Assembly: GCF_000237925.1 (NCBI RefSeq) | Contig: NC_031495.1 | Coordinates: 44,932,237-44,996,236 of the forward strand | Length of the DNA: 64,000 bases | Origin: Schistosoma mansoni | Taxonomy: Eukaryota; Platyhelminthes; Trematoda; Strigeidida; Schistosomatidae | Reading direction: 5' to 3' | Shown here: piece by piece, positions 37,380 through 50,099 of the stretch | How positions within the stretch are numbered: the first letter of the stretch is position 1 | Layout: the number at the start of each line of letters is the position of its first letter | Position numbers and translations under genes: made by a program | The notes under the pieces: model-generated | Databases searched by the model: none | Told to the model about the DNA's origin: nothing | The model's input: the letters and a program-made list of their open reading frames with translations, nothing else

Positions 37380-38607
37380 TTAGAACTAGATAAACACAAA
37401 CGAACGTATTGTATTTGGAAGTCACAATCAGTGGTCAATCGAGTACAGAAGAATCATTAGTTCATACAAATACCACATGGACTTTCTAGAACTATGAGTA
37501 AAACATCCTATTCCGCTGAACTTCGTATTATCTTTACTGATTAACCTGTGATTCTTAGTTGTGTGGAAGATAACCTCCCACTTTGGGCCAAATCGATGTA
37601 CATATATCAGTTTACTTGCTCATGTGGAGTAGGTTATATTGGCTACACAAAGTGAACCCTTTAGAAACTCATCTTCGAACATTATTCTGTTTGACTCTCA
37701 ATAAGATTACAGAAGTTAGTCAAAAGCATTTAGATAATTCTGTTCACTCCACCTCACGAGAATCCCACCTCAAAATCATACACATAGGAGAGTCGACTCA
37801 AGAGGAATAAAAATGAAAAACGTCTTTACAGCAGAGGCTACAGATATCCTTTAGTTTAAGCCTAAACTTTGAGTACAAAACCAGCCAAAATTATGCTTCG
37901 TTTTCGTTAAGATCTCAATAATTACTTACAGCTTACATCAAGGTTAAATTATAGTAGAACTTGAAAGTTATTCACTTCAATGTCAAAATATCTTTTTACG
38001 TGTTAAGTAAACAAATATTGTCATTTGTAAATTGTACACTTCAATGGAAGTCATTGGAAAAAAGCCTGTGCATAAACAGCAGTTCCGTCGTAATACTTGA
38101 CCACTCACTAATATTATTGACCTATAACCACAGCAACAAATATTTCACCAACGATGTGAGTTAAGTTTGATTTTTACCATAATTTCACATGAAGTGATAT
38201 AAGCTGTAGGTAGCTAATGAAATCCCAAAGGAAATGATCAGAAACTTCATGTCACTTACTTTAATTAATTGTTTTTAGTATGTTAGATTTCATGCATGGA
38301 AAATATATACGTCGGAAATCATTGTGGAACTTCTTAATCAACTTTTATATCTACCATACAAAAACTGATAACCTCTGTAGAAATTTCGGACTTAATTCCA
38401 AGATCCTACACTTTTCAGAATCAGTTTACTGGGATTCCTTGTGTCATTGATTTTACTATTCTGAATCTAGTAACTTTTAACACAACACAGAAAAAACTGG
38501 TATGAATCACTTTAGACCTTACTAAGAAGTTTGGTTATTTGATAATAACTTCTATAACATTTTATGTAGACAAATTTATGTTTTATTTTAATGTCACTGA
38601 AATAATT

Positions 38608-38817
38608 TTCATAGTTGAAATCATGAGTCAATTGAAACTAGACCACCATGGAAAACCTGGAAGCACCGGACAGCCGTTTCGTCTTATTGTGGGACTCCTC
38701 AGCAGTGTGCATCCACGATCCCGCCTCGCGAGCGAGATTCGAACTCAGGACCTACCAGTCTCGAGCCAGAGCCCTTAACCGATAGACCACTGAGCCGGCA
38801 TTCAACGGTGTTAATGT
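38608..38817 (-). repeat. tRNA-like/hammerhead retroposon
   Basis: Minus-strand copy from just before the A box (CCGGCTCAGTGGTCTATCGG) to the GATTTCAACTATG end, with B box GAGTTCGAATC and hammerhead core largely retained. Confidence 0.83.
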
Positions 38818-39289
38818 ACAGCCAAAAGTCTCTCTAACGCAAAATATTATGCTAAAAGACATAAGAAACAGTTAATAGACAACAATTCGACACCTGAGAA
38901 TTAACTAAACTATTCCCAGCAGGATGGGATCAGATATATATCTGAAAATCTTCCAGAAACCTTTCCGGGCAAACAGTCAAAGGTTAACAGTCACGCACTG
39001 AACCACACCGTGACCCTAAAGTTAGTCAGACACTACCTTATTGCCAATGGTCCGGCAACATGAAACAGTAAAATTGAGTAGCGAAAGGTGCATCAATAAC
39101 CAAAACCAAATGATGAAAGCTTAGAAGTGCAAGACTGATGAGTATGAAAAGCGGTTAGGGGAGACATGAATATGGATTAGAAATCAAGACAAGAAAAGAA
39201 ACAAATAAATGACAATACGATTCAGTGAAATGATCTAGAGGCATTTTAAAGTGTTCTCTCAGTTACAATAACCAACACCTCTAGCATCA

Positions 39290-39440
39290 TGTCAACAAAC
39301 GAACCAAAGGTTCACTCTGTAGCTGTAAATAATTACCCAAAATCAATAGCTCTTTAAGTGTTCGACATTGGATGCTGACCACATCGTTTTAAGTGGACTT
39401 GTTTAATTGAAGGCGTTCGGTCATGCATCCGTACCAGATC
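39290..39440 (+). repeat. Unnamed interspersed repeat D, copy 1
   Basis: Resembles the reverse complement of 61895-61985: AAAATCAATAGCTCT, TAAGTGTTCG and ATTGGATGCTGACCACAT occur in the same order. Confidence 0.55.
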
Positions 39441-40869
39441 ACGTTACGACTCAGTGTGGGAAACAGCCCCTACGTTCACTAGCCAGATTAGAGTAACCGC
39501 TTCTCGATATATTGATAACGCATCAAATATATCTTTCCTACCTCTTCGCATCTGACTTCTGATTCGATTATAGAAGGTGTTACTGGTTAATAGTTGTCAA
39601 ACTAGAATACTGGTCGTATCTTCAACTGCATATTGTTGTTAAACTCCTTGCTCGTCTTGCCGAACAATGGTGTACGATCGCATCCACAGTTAATGGTACT
39701 AACTAATAGGAACAACGGATGCCTACAAAAATATGTACGAACTAATTTTGTTACTCTTTCGATTAGTATTGTACTGTTACAAGAGAATTGATGACATTTA
39801 ACTGATTAAAAACCGTTATATTGAATATTAATAATTTCACTGTTTTTGGATTTGTATTTGTATTACCCAACTTCCGAACTTGTTTGTTTACATCATTATT
39901 TCCGGACATTTTTGTTTCTCTTTGTGTACCGGGGTTTAAATCACCATGTTTAATGTTGTTAACGCATTCTGTTTTCTTTCCATTGCAGCGCGACCAAGGA
40001 TAAACGCTTCGGAAGAAGAAGAAGGGCAAGCCCTGCATGCACTGAACTTACAAGGTGACTCATAGGACTATTTTGTAAACCAGCTATTGTTTCTGTTTAT
40101 GGCCCGCGAATTTCAATTTCAAAAACAAAAGACTCGTGGCTTCCATTCCGTGTTCTCTCTTAATGTGAAGTTCTCGGTTAATATTGTGTGTTGTGGTTTC
40201 AGGTCTTCTCCACCTTTTTGTGACTGTTGACAACATATGTTACATTTGTCTTCGGTTTGGTGTTTGGAGGCTTTTGCTCCGCAAACCTAACAAGCTGAAT
40301 GTTTGTTTTGTAATCGTTCTATTGTTGTTCTATTGTTATTTTGGGTTCGTAAGTTACAAGTAGATCGACATACCGGGCTTTATTAACGAAAGAGAGCAAA
40401 AATTTGGACATAATATAAAGTTTCTTAATTTTTGGTCCTGTATGCTTTACATTTTGGATTTATTTAAACGTTCATTTTGGATCCGATTTCGGTCCTATCT
40501 GTCGATTTCATTTGTCGGCCTGCTTGAACCTCTGGGCTGAATGCTTCTGCCCTCTGGATATTTCAACAAGTTATCTGTTTTGCCTGATTTAAAACATCAT
40601 TATGTTTGTTAATCGCACAACTTATTAAGGTGTGTTTAGGAAACGTTTACAACCTTCCGTTGTAAACGTTGCAAAAATGTCCAATCAGGACATCGTGGTT
40701 GTTGACAATATGCAATGAAAAGTGTGTTTACGATTCAGATGTCAACTTTTGAGCTGCTAACTTCTAGCTGACCACCATCCATCATTTGTCGTCAGGATCG
40801 ACCAAGAAATAAGAATCGAAAACTTGTTGAAATATTTTGTGCTGAGAGTTTTATAGTGTACCAAAAATA

Positions 40870-43800
40870 TGATAATAAATAAAGCTAACAATAATAAAAC
40901 TTGGCTTACTCTATGGAACAAAGACATACAATACAAACAAGAAGTGAAAAGTGGACGGAAAATGACGAAGTGGAATGTAGGATTTCTAAAGCCGTTTGTG
41001 ATGTTTTTGATGTTAACGGTGATAAACGTGATGATGTACGTGTTAATAATATGCTATAGGATCGGCTTAGTTCGTCTACACTAATGTTGCGTATGGCATT
41101 GCTTATGCAGAGGAAATTAGAAAATAGATTTGAAATAGAAAGGCAGCCTAAGATATAAGATCTTCAAGAAAAGGTTGATAATGTTGAACTAGAGTGTAAG
41201 GTTATAGAGAAGGATAACCGGATGCCCATAGACAAAGGTGAGATAAATACTTAGGTGGAAAGGTATTTAGATCGTAATGCTGATTGTATTAATCATTCTA
41301 GAGAGCCATTCATCAGTTCAAAAGGCGATTGGATTGATGTGTTGAGGGATACGTTACATACTATGGTTAATAATATGGTTTTACCTAGGATTGATATGAT
41401 GTATTTTGATGGATAGCCGGGTCGGTACCACCATTTTATTAGTCAGTTTACCAACATTATCGAAAGTAAACTAATCGACTAAATGTTGTTGTATCTGTAA
41501 AGGATAGGCCAGAATGGCTATCGAAGCCTGCATTTCTTTTGCCCAGTCATTCGGGCTATAGTAGAGTTGAACAAATTAAGGCTGGAATCAGTACAGAGAC
41601 GATTTACACTTCGTACTCTTGTAACTGATAATAGTGCCTTGACATATAATTCTAGGTGTAGTAAACTCGGGCTTGACCCTTTATGGAAGAGGAGACTCAA
41701 ACTTAACCTTATCTTCTTTTTCAAAATACTTAACAAACTATCCTTCACATCCAACCAGGCGATTCAATATGCTGGAGCTTCACATTACGACATTCATAAC
41801 TCCTTGTCTTTAGCGAAACAAACATATTCCAGATCTTCCCTCTATATGAATTACTTTACCTGTAAGTTTTCTAGACTCTGGAATAATCTACCACAAACTA
41901 TCCATACGTTAAACTCTCTCCCATTATTTGTTCGCTCAGTTAATGCCTTTTGCTCCTCTGAAAATGCATTAAATGCTCTAGCGCCTGTAAGTGTATCTTA
42001 CTCCACAAGTGAGATTATCGGAACTTTAAATGCTTAACCACTTACTTGCTGTCACTTTACATTAACACTGTCACTAGAAACTCTAACACGTTTGAATAAT
42101 ATCTAACATGAACAGCGGTAACCTGACCGACATATTTTGACAATCATAGCTTTGTTGTTCCGTGCTCTCTGCTTTAATCTTACTTTCTCTAGTTGTAGAT
42201 AATTGTCAATAACTCGCTCTGGCACTGGAAATAACCTTACAGAACAACGTTCATCAATCATCAGGCTATCTACTTAAGAAAAAATTAAAAGTTTCCTGGT
42301 GTTGCATTGGCTTGCCGTGATATATGCCATATATAAACCACTTATCAATTACTAAACCAGCAAACATAAAACTATCTTATATTTCATGTTTGTTCTCTAC
42401 ATTAAATGTTGCTTTTTATATCAATCTGATCATGCCTGTAAACTAGTGTGAATTCTGTAAATATTATTTTCAGAATATATATTATTATTATCACCTATTT
42501 GGTAAAGAACATCTTGTTACTCGCGAACTAATTACCGAGTTACTCAAATATAAATATGTTGAAGGGTCGGCCGATAGCTTAACTGACTTCGAGAATAAGC
42601 TACGTAATGTAAGCATAACATTGAAGGAAGTAGGGTTTATGTCGGATACGAATCCTATGGCTAGTTTGGAGATAATAATGTCATGTCTACCAATAGAATT
42701 ATAGAATAAATATGTGAAAAACGCCGACAAGATTGTGATGGCCGGAAAGGAGCCGAGTTTTGGAGAATCTGTGGTCTATGTGGAGGAAAGAGCCAGGATT
42801 GCTTTGACAGGTTATGGAAGACTAATACAGTGTAATTCAAAGTTCAGTAAAAGGAATTATGATGGCCAAGTTGATAAGAGATCACGCTTTTATGTGGTTA
42901 AGCAAGACCCAAGCAACTCAGTCAATGTTGTATTTTGCGATTTTTGCTTAGGTGATCACAAAGTGACGGATTGTACGGAGTTATCAAAAGTGAATGTAAG
43001 AGAAAAAAGACAGCAAGTGAGAAGATTTAGTTTATGCTATCTATGAGAAACGGTCAAGTGGTCAAGTCATGCAACCCGGACTTCAATCGCAAGGTTCGGC
43101 ATAATTTATTCTTACATATTGATGGTACTGATAACTATGTAATGAACCTAGCTAAGGATTGGTACTCATCGAAATTTCGCCTGGGTATCATTCAGTTCAA
43201 TCTGTACAGTCCCAATGGAGGCTTGAAAACTTTTACCCTCCTAGATAGTGGCTCTGATACTTCCCTCGAATGCGAAGAGTTAGTTAATCAGTTAGGGTTT
43301 CAAAGGTAAGATAGCTTCGATAAACATAACGACTGTGAATGGTACTACTATTACCTACAAATGTCTATAAATGAATTTAGGGATGTTTTCTTTGGATGAG
43401 CAGGGCTCTGTAAAGAACAATAAAGCTTATACGACTAAGAGGTTTCCAATCGATTGTGCAGAACGTCTAACCAAATAACAGCTGGAACGGTGGAAGCATT
43501 TGGAGGATATAACCCTATCGAGGTTGTGAAATAATTTAGTGGGATTCTTTATTGGGCTTAAAACGACATCTAGGAGACAGAAGACATCCGTTTAGTGTGA
43601 GTATGAATCTCGGTTGGATGATTTTAGGACCTAAGGTATCATATAGGTTCTTATATCCAGCTTATTGGTGTCAATGTTCTACTCATGATATTTCACGGGT
43701 TATAGAAAAAAGTATAGTCACGACTTTGCGGATGCAGACCATATTGATAAACATAGTCCACTTGAATTAATGGTTTCCGCAACACTGGAACTAAATGAAA

Positions 43801-45500
43801 AAAATTGTTTGGAAAGTTTGGTTACTAATTGACAACATGATGTTAGTGTTTTAATGGGTCTCGTAATGAGTCTTACGGAAAACTGATTGACAATTCATTT
43901 ATATTTATGGGAGACTTAATGTTTATATTGTGTTTACGTGGCAATACTATTCATACGATCTAAATCGTGGCTAAAGATTATGGGTAGGGGGGCTCTATGT
44001 TCTTCTGTGGACTCAAATGTTTACTTGCGTATAAATTCACAGATTTGCATGAAGACGTGTATTATGGTTACTCATTTTTTTAAAGAATTAGACGAGTATG
44101 GCGATGTAATGACTTGGAATCAAAATGAAGATAATGGTGCATCACTTAAAGAAACCACGATATTCTGTGATTATTCGGAAAGCGATACTTCGACAAATGG
44201 TAAAGGCTTTGATTTAAGATATAAGCTTATGATTTGCCATGGTATAGCTGGACGCACTGAAAGGTATGTGCAAACTGCTGGCTATATTATTGTTAGTTCA
44301 ATGTTCTTGGTAATGCTGCTAATGTTATTAGTAATCTCAAGGTTGAAGATAACAAGAATATATAGTCCTATTAATGGGAACCTAAGGATGTATCTTGACA
44401 AGATGATTCTGCAGAAGAAGTTGGGAGAGTTCTCGGTGAACAAAGGCAATAATAGCTTGATATTTTAATTGAGAATACATATCTATGTTTATGCTACCTT
44501 GTGTGAGCTTATATGGATGATAGAGTATTTTGTAAAATGGTTGACATTGAAATTGTTCATGTCGGTGACTCTCGCATCAATATGAACTCATGAATACCTT
44601 GTCCTGGAAAGTATTGAAGTGTGTAGGGAATTAAGTGAAGTGTCATTACAGAAGGGATCGCTCAGGTTTGCGGTGTTACATTGGACTTTATTAGACCTGA
44701 TTCTAATTGCTCTGATTATAACATTTGAGAAGGATTTAAAAACGCTTTTACCGCCTGAGATCAATGTCAAGAGGGAGGTGAACTCTCCGTTACGGACGTT
44801 GAATCTTTCCGTGTTAGATGGATTAGGATGTACTGGTGGTCATCTTCGAAACAGATTTTGGCCTGAATCAAGAAAACATCCTATTACGTTGTCGTACGAG
44901 CATGCGATTATGGATTTTGTTTTCGGGTATTATCACAGAATAAGAGATGTTATTGATATACAGGTGATAACAACAGTTCCAGAAAGAATTCGGCTGTTGG
45001 GAGGTTGGATAACCGTCAAAAGGATTATAAGAAACTAAATTTATTGCAAAAGTAGAAGTTACACAAGTGATATCGATGCAATAACATCAGACAAGCTGTT
45101 ACTGTTGAGGCAGAACGAAAGAGGACTCAGTAGTACTCTATCTAATGACAAGTATTCTCAAAGATGAAAGCAAGAGAACTATTTGGCACAAGTATCCTGG
45201 AAAACGTGATATAAGGAATATGTTTTATTGTTGCAACCCAAATACAAATGGTCTCGACTAGCAGGAAAAATAAAAGAGAGTGACTTCGTGACAGTATGTT
45301 CTGATTACTTGGAGAAAACAAATGGCCACTAGGTCCAGTACGGAGAGTGACACCTATTAAGGATAGATAATAAAGACAGGTAGAGTTGGGGACAGGAAGG
45401 AGGATGTTAGTAGAAGACATTCCCAAACTGTATCTTCTTGAAGCTTTAGATATTATGTAGCCACTTGGATCCCTAGGCTTACTGGTGTAAGTCAGGTATG
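40870..45500 (+). mobile_element. BEL/Pao LTR-retroelement fossil, broken
   Basis: Parts recognised in order on the plus strand: gag-like region from about 40.9 kb, continuing at 42.5-43.0 kb after a LINE insertion; retropepsin-like region near 43.2 kb (DSGSDTSL); the pol segment carrying a GWMILGP-type motif near 43.6 kb; integrase region near 44.8-45.0 kb; and the C-terminal domain that follows integrase in this family near 45.3 kb. The element is broken in many places and incomplete, and no second LTR was found. Sequence at about 39.95-40.8 kb may be its 5' LTR and leader, judged only by position and weak likeness to 5.49-5.88 kb. Confidence 0.8.
41490..42485 (+). mobile_element. 3' fragment of a CR1/Jockey-like LINE inside the BEL fossil
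   Basis: The ORF 41567-42037 (156 aa) is the C-terminal tail of a LINE reverse transcriptase: LESVQRRFTLR, LGLDPLWKRRLKLNLIFFFKIL and a Trp-rich end with FSRLWNNLP. A 3'UTR of about 450 bp follows and ends in an ATT-rich repeat near 42480. On both sides the surrounding sequence reads as parts of one BEL/Pao gag, so the LINE inserted there. The 5' end is truncated, as is usual for LINEs. Confidence 0.8.
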
Positions 45501-45504
45501 ACAA

Positions 45505-46060
45505 TTAGAAGTATTCGAATTGTAGCTTTAGCTAGCGATTCCTGAAAGAATTCAATCTAAGCTAAATAGAACTAGGTCAGTACAAACAGACGTAGTGTAT
45601 TTAGATTTCGGAATCTGTAGAATTATGGTCTACTGCGTTATTAGTACTTTTTTAATAATATACCTAATCCTTAAATTTTAGATGTGTCATGATATGACTG
45701 TCTAATCTAGAAGATCTTACGTGAAAGTCACATCAATGTCTACACTGACTCGTTGTGTCGTAACAATTTGATACTCAGTACTTCTGGGGAACACATTTAG
45801 ACTGAATATAGGATAATATGTTTAATATGAATAAAGACACGTTATACAGAATGACCACATTTGCGAGGCTGAGCCATGTCATCTTATTGGTTGAATTCAA
45901 TTTATTCATGAGTTCATCATTGTTGACCATCTCTTCGTTTCAATTGTTGAATATGAGTCTTCTCCGTAATTAAATGCTCGGCTTCAAAGGTCATGTGGTT
46001 ACGGTTCAATGACACTACAAACCAACCGGAAATCAAGGAAAAAACAATCATTAGTTCATA
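45505..46060 (+). mobile_element. Fragment of a second Penelope-like copy with the empty RTE site
   Basis: 45511-45605 resembles the Penelope-like sequence around the RTE insertion point (34107-34171 joined to 37380 onward), including a single TAGAACT where the other copy has the 3.2-kb insertion. A further piece near 46045-46065 (CATTAGTTCATACAAA) matches 37455-37470. It is short and diverged, with no useful coding capacity. Confidence 0.6.
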
Positions 46061-46152
46061 CAAACATCACAACCACCACAGCTCATATCAGAATCTAAGT
46101 TTCAGTGATCAATTGAACGTCTTCTACTTAGGTCCATTGTATGTCTGTCAGA

Positions 46153-49100
46153 CTATGTGTTGGATACAGACTCTGTGTAATATAGGATAAGCTCATTATT
46201 ATTATAATTAACAACAGAAGTCGTAACAAACTCACCTAGATCCTGGGTTTGTGTTTGAAAGATAAATCGTCTGTTTGTACTTAAGTCATTAATATCAGGA
46301 ATCAGAACCAAAGATTCTCCAACATTCTCCACCATAAACCCCAGGACCACTGAAAGATCATTCCCACAATAATATGTAACTTCTGTGGACTCTAAAAATC
46401 TCACATTCGAGAGAAGAATTCTTCCTTTTTTTAGCCTTGATGGGGTCTCTTTCATTATAGAGTTCTTAGAACTTGTATATTGCAGTAGAAATGTATCTAC
46501 TTCCCACATCAGGTCATCAAATATTGAATCGACAATGGAGTCAATAGCAGATTTTAATGTCCTGAGAAAATTTTCTGCTGACCATTAGAACAGGGGTGCC
46601 TGGATGCAGTGAACAGATGTCTATACTCTATACCGTTCAACCAAGTGGTGAATGCGTCTGCAGAAAAATGCGAGCCATCACCTGTCACTAATGTCATGGG
46701 AATCTTCTCCCAACGCAAGGTTTCCTAAGTGCTTGAACTAGGAAGCTAGAATTTGGTGAAGTCGAGAGAAAAACTTCAAGCCACTCAGAAGAAGAATCAA
46801 TGACTACAAGTGCATAGCACTTGCCAAGAAGTAAACCACAACGGTCTGTGTTAATTCTCTCCCAGGCCTCAGACGATATTAGTCATGGAGTCCACTCCAA
46901 CGGATGATTTTCTAAACTTATGACGTCTCCTACATGCTGTTTTTATTTCTTGCGTTGAACTTTTGTGTTTCTCAATCAATTCATTTTCTAAATTCGGGAT
47001 TTATATGTCATCAATCAACCGACCACGAAGTTCAGCTTCCTGTTGCGCTCTAGTATTCCACTTTACGGTCTGATTCTGCAATTCAAGTGTAAGACTTATA
47101 GTTTTCTAATCATTTTGCCTCATTTTTTCGGGATTTATACCTCTCTCTGTAATAAAGATAGATAACTGCACATGATAAAGTATTAACTCCCTGAGAAATT
47201 TATGTCACAACAAAATTGATACAAATCCAACAAACGCCGCAGCTTAAATAGGAATCCAGATTCTCGTTATCCGTTGCACGTCTCCTTAGGTTCATCATGT
47301 TTCTGTCCATCTGTGTATTGTGAATGTACTCTTTATAACCTATAATGTAATCATTAGTATAGAGATTAAAAAGGGAAATCGGAACAGACTCACCGGGGTC
47401 CTTGTACTTATTCGGTTGTTATGTCTTTCGCGCACATAAACCATAGATTTGTCAACCTCTTTTAGTAGACCTTTTGTAGATTGTGGGGAATCAGTTTCTC
47501 GATACTGTGCAACATCGACTCACTGCAAACTTCTCTTATTTGGACGAAAATTTTCCCGTTGAAGAGGTTTTATTGTTTTTTATTCGCCATCCGATCGAAA
47601 AACTCTACACTGAAAGACTTTATCATTGTTAATACGCGTACAGTCTTACAATTCTGCACTGGAAGACTTTATCTCCTGTCATCTCCGAATCATTAAATTT
47701 TGCAACAATGATAGAACTGATGTTTATTTTCAAGGCCTTGACTTTTCTTGCTTGAGCAATAGAATGAGAAATCTTTGAAGTCGTGTGTAATTCTTCGCCC
47801 TCCAATCCCATAGTCAGCAACTTATCAAGAATTTCATTAAGACCTTCTTCAGTCATCAGTTAGAGGGGATGTCCTTGAAGCAAAACTATGCTTACCAGAC
47901 CCACGATAGATGCCCCGTAATCCGCGACAAGGAATCCACAATTTATGATTGGAGATTTGTCATCTCCGATCAGCAAATTACAACATCCAAAAACAGGAAG
48001 TTAATGACCAGTAGTACTCGAAATAAAAATTCTGGTAAATTTAATTACAGTATCGTGATTTAATTACCTCAACTTTTCAACTGAAATGGTGGATTTGAAG
48101 TTACCAGTGTGAACAATAAAATCGTGAAAAGCACCACTGCACAAATGTCATTGTTAATGAATATGATGTGAAGTATTATGAGACGTAAATAGGGATAATA
48201 TACAACTATTGAAATTTTTCAGATTAATAGGATCCGAAATACGAAGTTTAGCATTAATTGCGACTAAACGAAAAGGTCATGTGCACGCCAGACACAACAA
48301 CCGAATAAGTACAAGGACCCCGGTGAGTCTGTTCCGACCTCCGTTTTTAACTTCTATGCTAATTATTACATTATAGGTTATAAAGAGTACATTCACAATA
48401 CACAGATGGACAGAAACATGATGAACCTAAGGAGACGTGCAACGGATAACGAGAATCTGGATTCCTATTTAAGCTGTGGTGGTTGTGGTACATGCATAAA
48501 ATGATGACTACTTTGCACTTGATTGCGCGCTTATTCCGAATTCAAAAAGTTATGCGCCCGGTTGTGTTCACCTCGTTCTAACCAATCTCCCGCCATTGGG
48601 ATAAACCTCGTCGGTTTTTAGGAAGTCGCTTCTAAATATGAAGGGAATTATTGTGTTGCAAATAAGGATAATACACAACTTTTGAAATCATTCAGATTTA
48701 TAGGATCCGAATTACAAAGTTTAGTATTGCTTGCAGTAGTTTGACAAACCGACTAGATGTGTCTCATTTTATCACACCTAAATCATTTAGCATGACGGAA
48801 GACACATGAGTTACGTGAGTGGAATTTATCTCAAGATAAATATTTACTGAACCTGTGTTCACCTCTGTAACCCGCTTCGTAACTCGTCAATGAATTTTCA
48901 TCCATGTTTCCAGGAGAGTGAGGATTATCATTAATTCAACACCTACTCACATGACCTTGAGTAAGCATCAGGTTGGGATAGCTAAGTGGTGTAGCAGAAT
49001 TCTCGACATCCTAGAAGTCAATTTTGTGCACTGCACTTCGAACATGTTGTAAGGAACACTTCAGCATTTGTATGAGGTCTGTTTTCACATTTGGTAGTGT

Positions 49101-49555
49101 TAATTCCCACAACTAATCGGTCACACATCTGGACATGCAGTCGTTCACGAAGATTGCACTTGACGGCTTGTTTCTGTAATCCGAGGATGAATTCTGTAAC
49201 ATTCTGGTTGTTCTGACGAACCGTGTTATGAAATATTGCTCTTTCATGACATCCGAAATTTACATGATTTGGTATCAGTTCTTCGAGAGTTGTGTAGGCA
49301 GGTGAAATAGACATATCTGAAAATGCCAGATTGTTTGGTGAGTTGTAGGTATCGTATCCGATTGGCATGAAGAAATTAGCCATGATTTTATCATCGTCAA
49401 CACCTTTCCTGGTCATACCCCAGATTTCAAAACTTTCCAAATGATTCTGGAAAGCTTCGTAACTTGAATGAATATCTATTAGTTCAATCACAGGCTCCAT
49501 CGTGACACCGGTATGATAGTAAAAAGTGTTCGAATGGATTTTCTAGCTAAGAATT
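46153..49555 (-). mobile_element. Ty3/Gypsy-like LTR-retroelement fossil, broken and rearranged
   Basis: On the minus strand a gag-like open stretch (49500-49018, 160 aa) lies upstream. Integrase core and C-terminal region follow at about 46950-46153, with family features such as GDGSHFSADAFTTWLN and HPCSNGQ. The middle, 47.2-48.8 kb, is rearranged LTR-like or leader sequence that contains a 0.2-kb inverted repeat and a short direct repeat. Several breaks are present and the reverse transcriptase was not recognised. The gag part is closely similar to the copy at 12.5 kb. Confidence 0.75.
47239..48478. repeat. Inverted repeat, two 0.2-kb arms in the Gypsy-like fossil
   Basis: Arms 47239-47437 and 48280-48478 are close reverse complements (TTAAATAGGAATCCAGATTC on the first arm), separated by about 840 bp. 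A separate short direct repeat (AGGATCCGAA context) lies at about 48190-48260 and 48662-48730. Both probably stem from LTR or leader sequence rearranged inside the fossil. Confidence 0.8.
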
Positions 49556-50099
49556 CTCGAAATATTACCAGCAAGCGAGGTGACGAATTTCCCTATTTTG
49601 GTGAAATTCTGATAGTTTTTCGGTTTTATACAATTTCATTTGGTGTTTAGTATTTTACCCTAAATCTCGTGAGATATTTGGGCTTTTTCACGTTGCCCGA
49701 AGTGTTGCTATCATTTTTGCACCAGGATTTCTCCAAAAATGATTCAATATTCCCCTAAAATCGGGAGATTGGGTGGGATTATTTTAGCAGAACATATTAT
49801 ACTTGTAATTCATAGTAAGCATGCAAACACGTTTAAATTAAACACCAGTTGGTACAATTATCTCATAAATTTGTTCCGTGAAAAACTAATATAAGTTATT
49901 TCAATAATTATGGACACTATGGTCTTCTGTCCTCACTACTGAATTCTTAACAAATGATTTTCTTCAGAATGTTTCGGAACACATCTATGATATAGATAGT
50001 TTTATAAAACCACTACCAACTAATTGAGAGCTTAACCTTGTTTAACTGTCCTTTCGTGGGTCTTCTCACCTTGGTTGAGACATAAGAAATCTTGAATTT
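49556..50099. other. 5' flank of ERGIC2
   Basis: Between the Gypsy-like fossil and the ERGIC2 start codon. Presumed promoter and 5'UTR; an in-frame TGA shortly before the ATG fixes the first usable Met. Confidence 0.5.

Larger units (their letters stand above)
32250..37870 (+). mobile_element. Penelope-like element remnant, split by the RTE LINE
   Basis: A decayed Penelope-like retroelement on the plus strand in two parts, about 32250-34179 and 37388-37870. The left part shows the family N-terminal block (DIVLSRLDKYTAIDVMNRMDY), then SLDITSLLTNVPLTETV, and an RT stretch at 33408-33776 resembling the family motifs around EFYRQNNGIAVDSPL and KRYLNDTFIIC. The right part carries the GIY-YIG endonuclease signature (YQFTCSCGVGYIGYTK) around 37610. 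Reading frames are broken at many points, and about 400 bp of unrecognised sequence (32770-33175) separates the N-terminal block from RT. It is clearly old and was already present when the RTE inserted. Outer ends are uncertain. Confidence 0.85.
37871..40869. other. No host gene recognised
   Basis: Holds the retroposon at 38.6 kb, repeat D and possible BEL leader sequence. 31390-32240, on the other side of the Penelope-like element, is likewise without recognised content. Confidence 0.5.

Noticed and set aside
45142-45504. Minus-strand 120-codon open frame
   Set aside because: It overlaps the BEL C-terminal region read on the plus strand and has no recognisable motif of its own.
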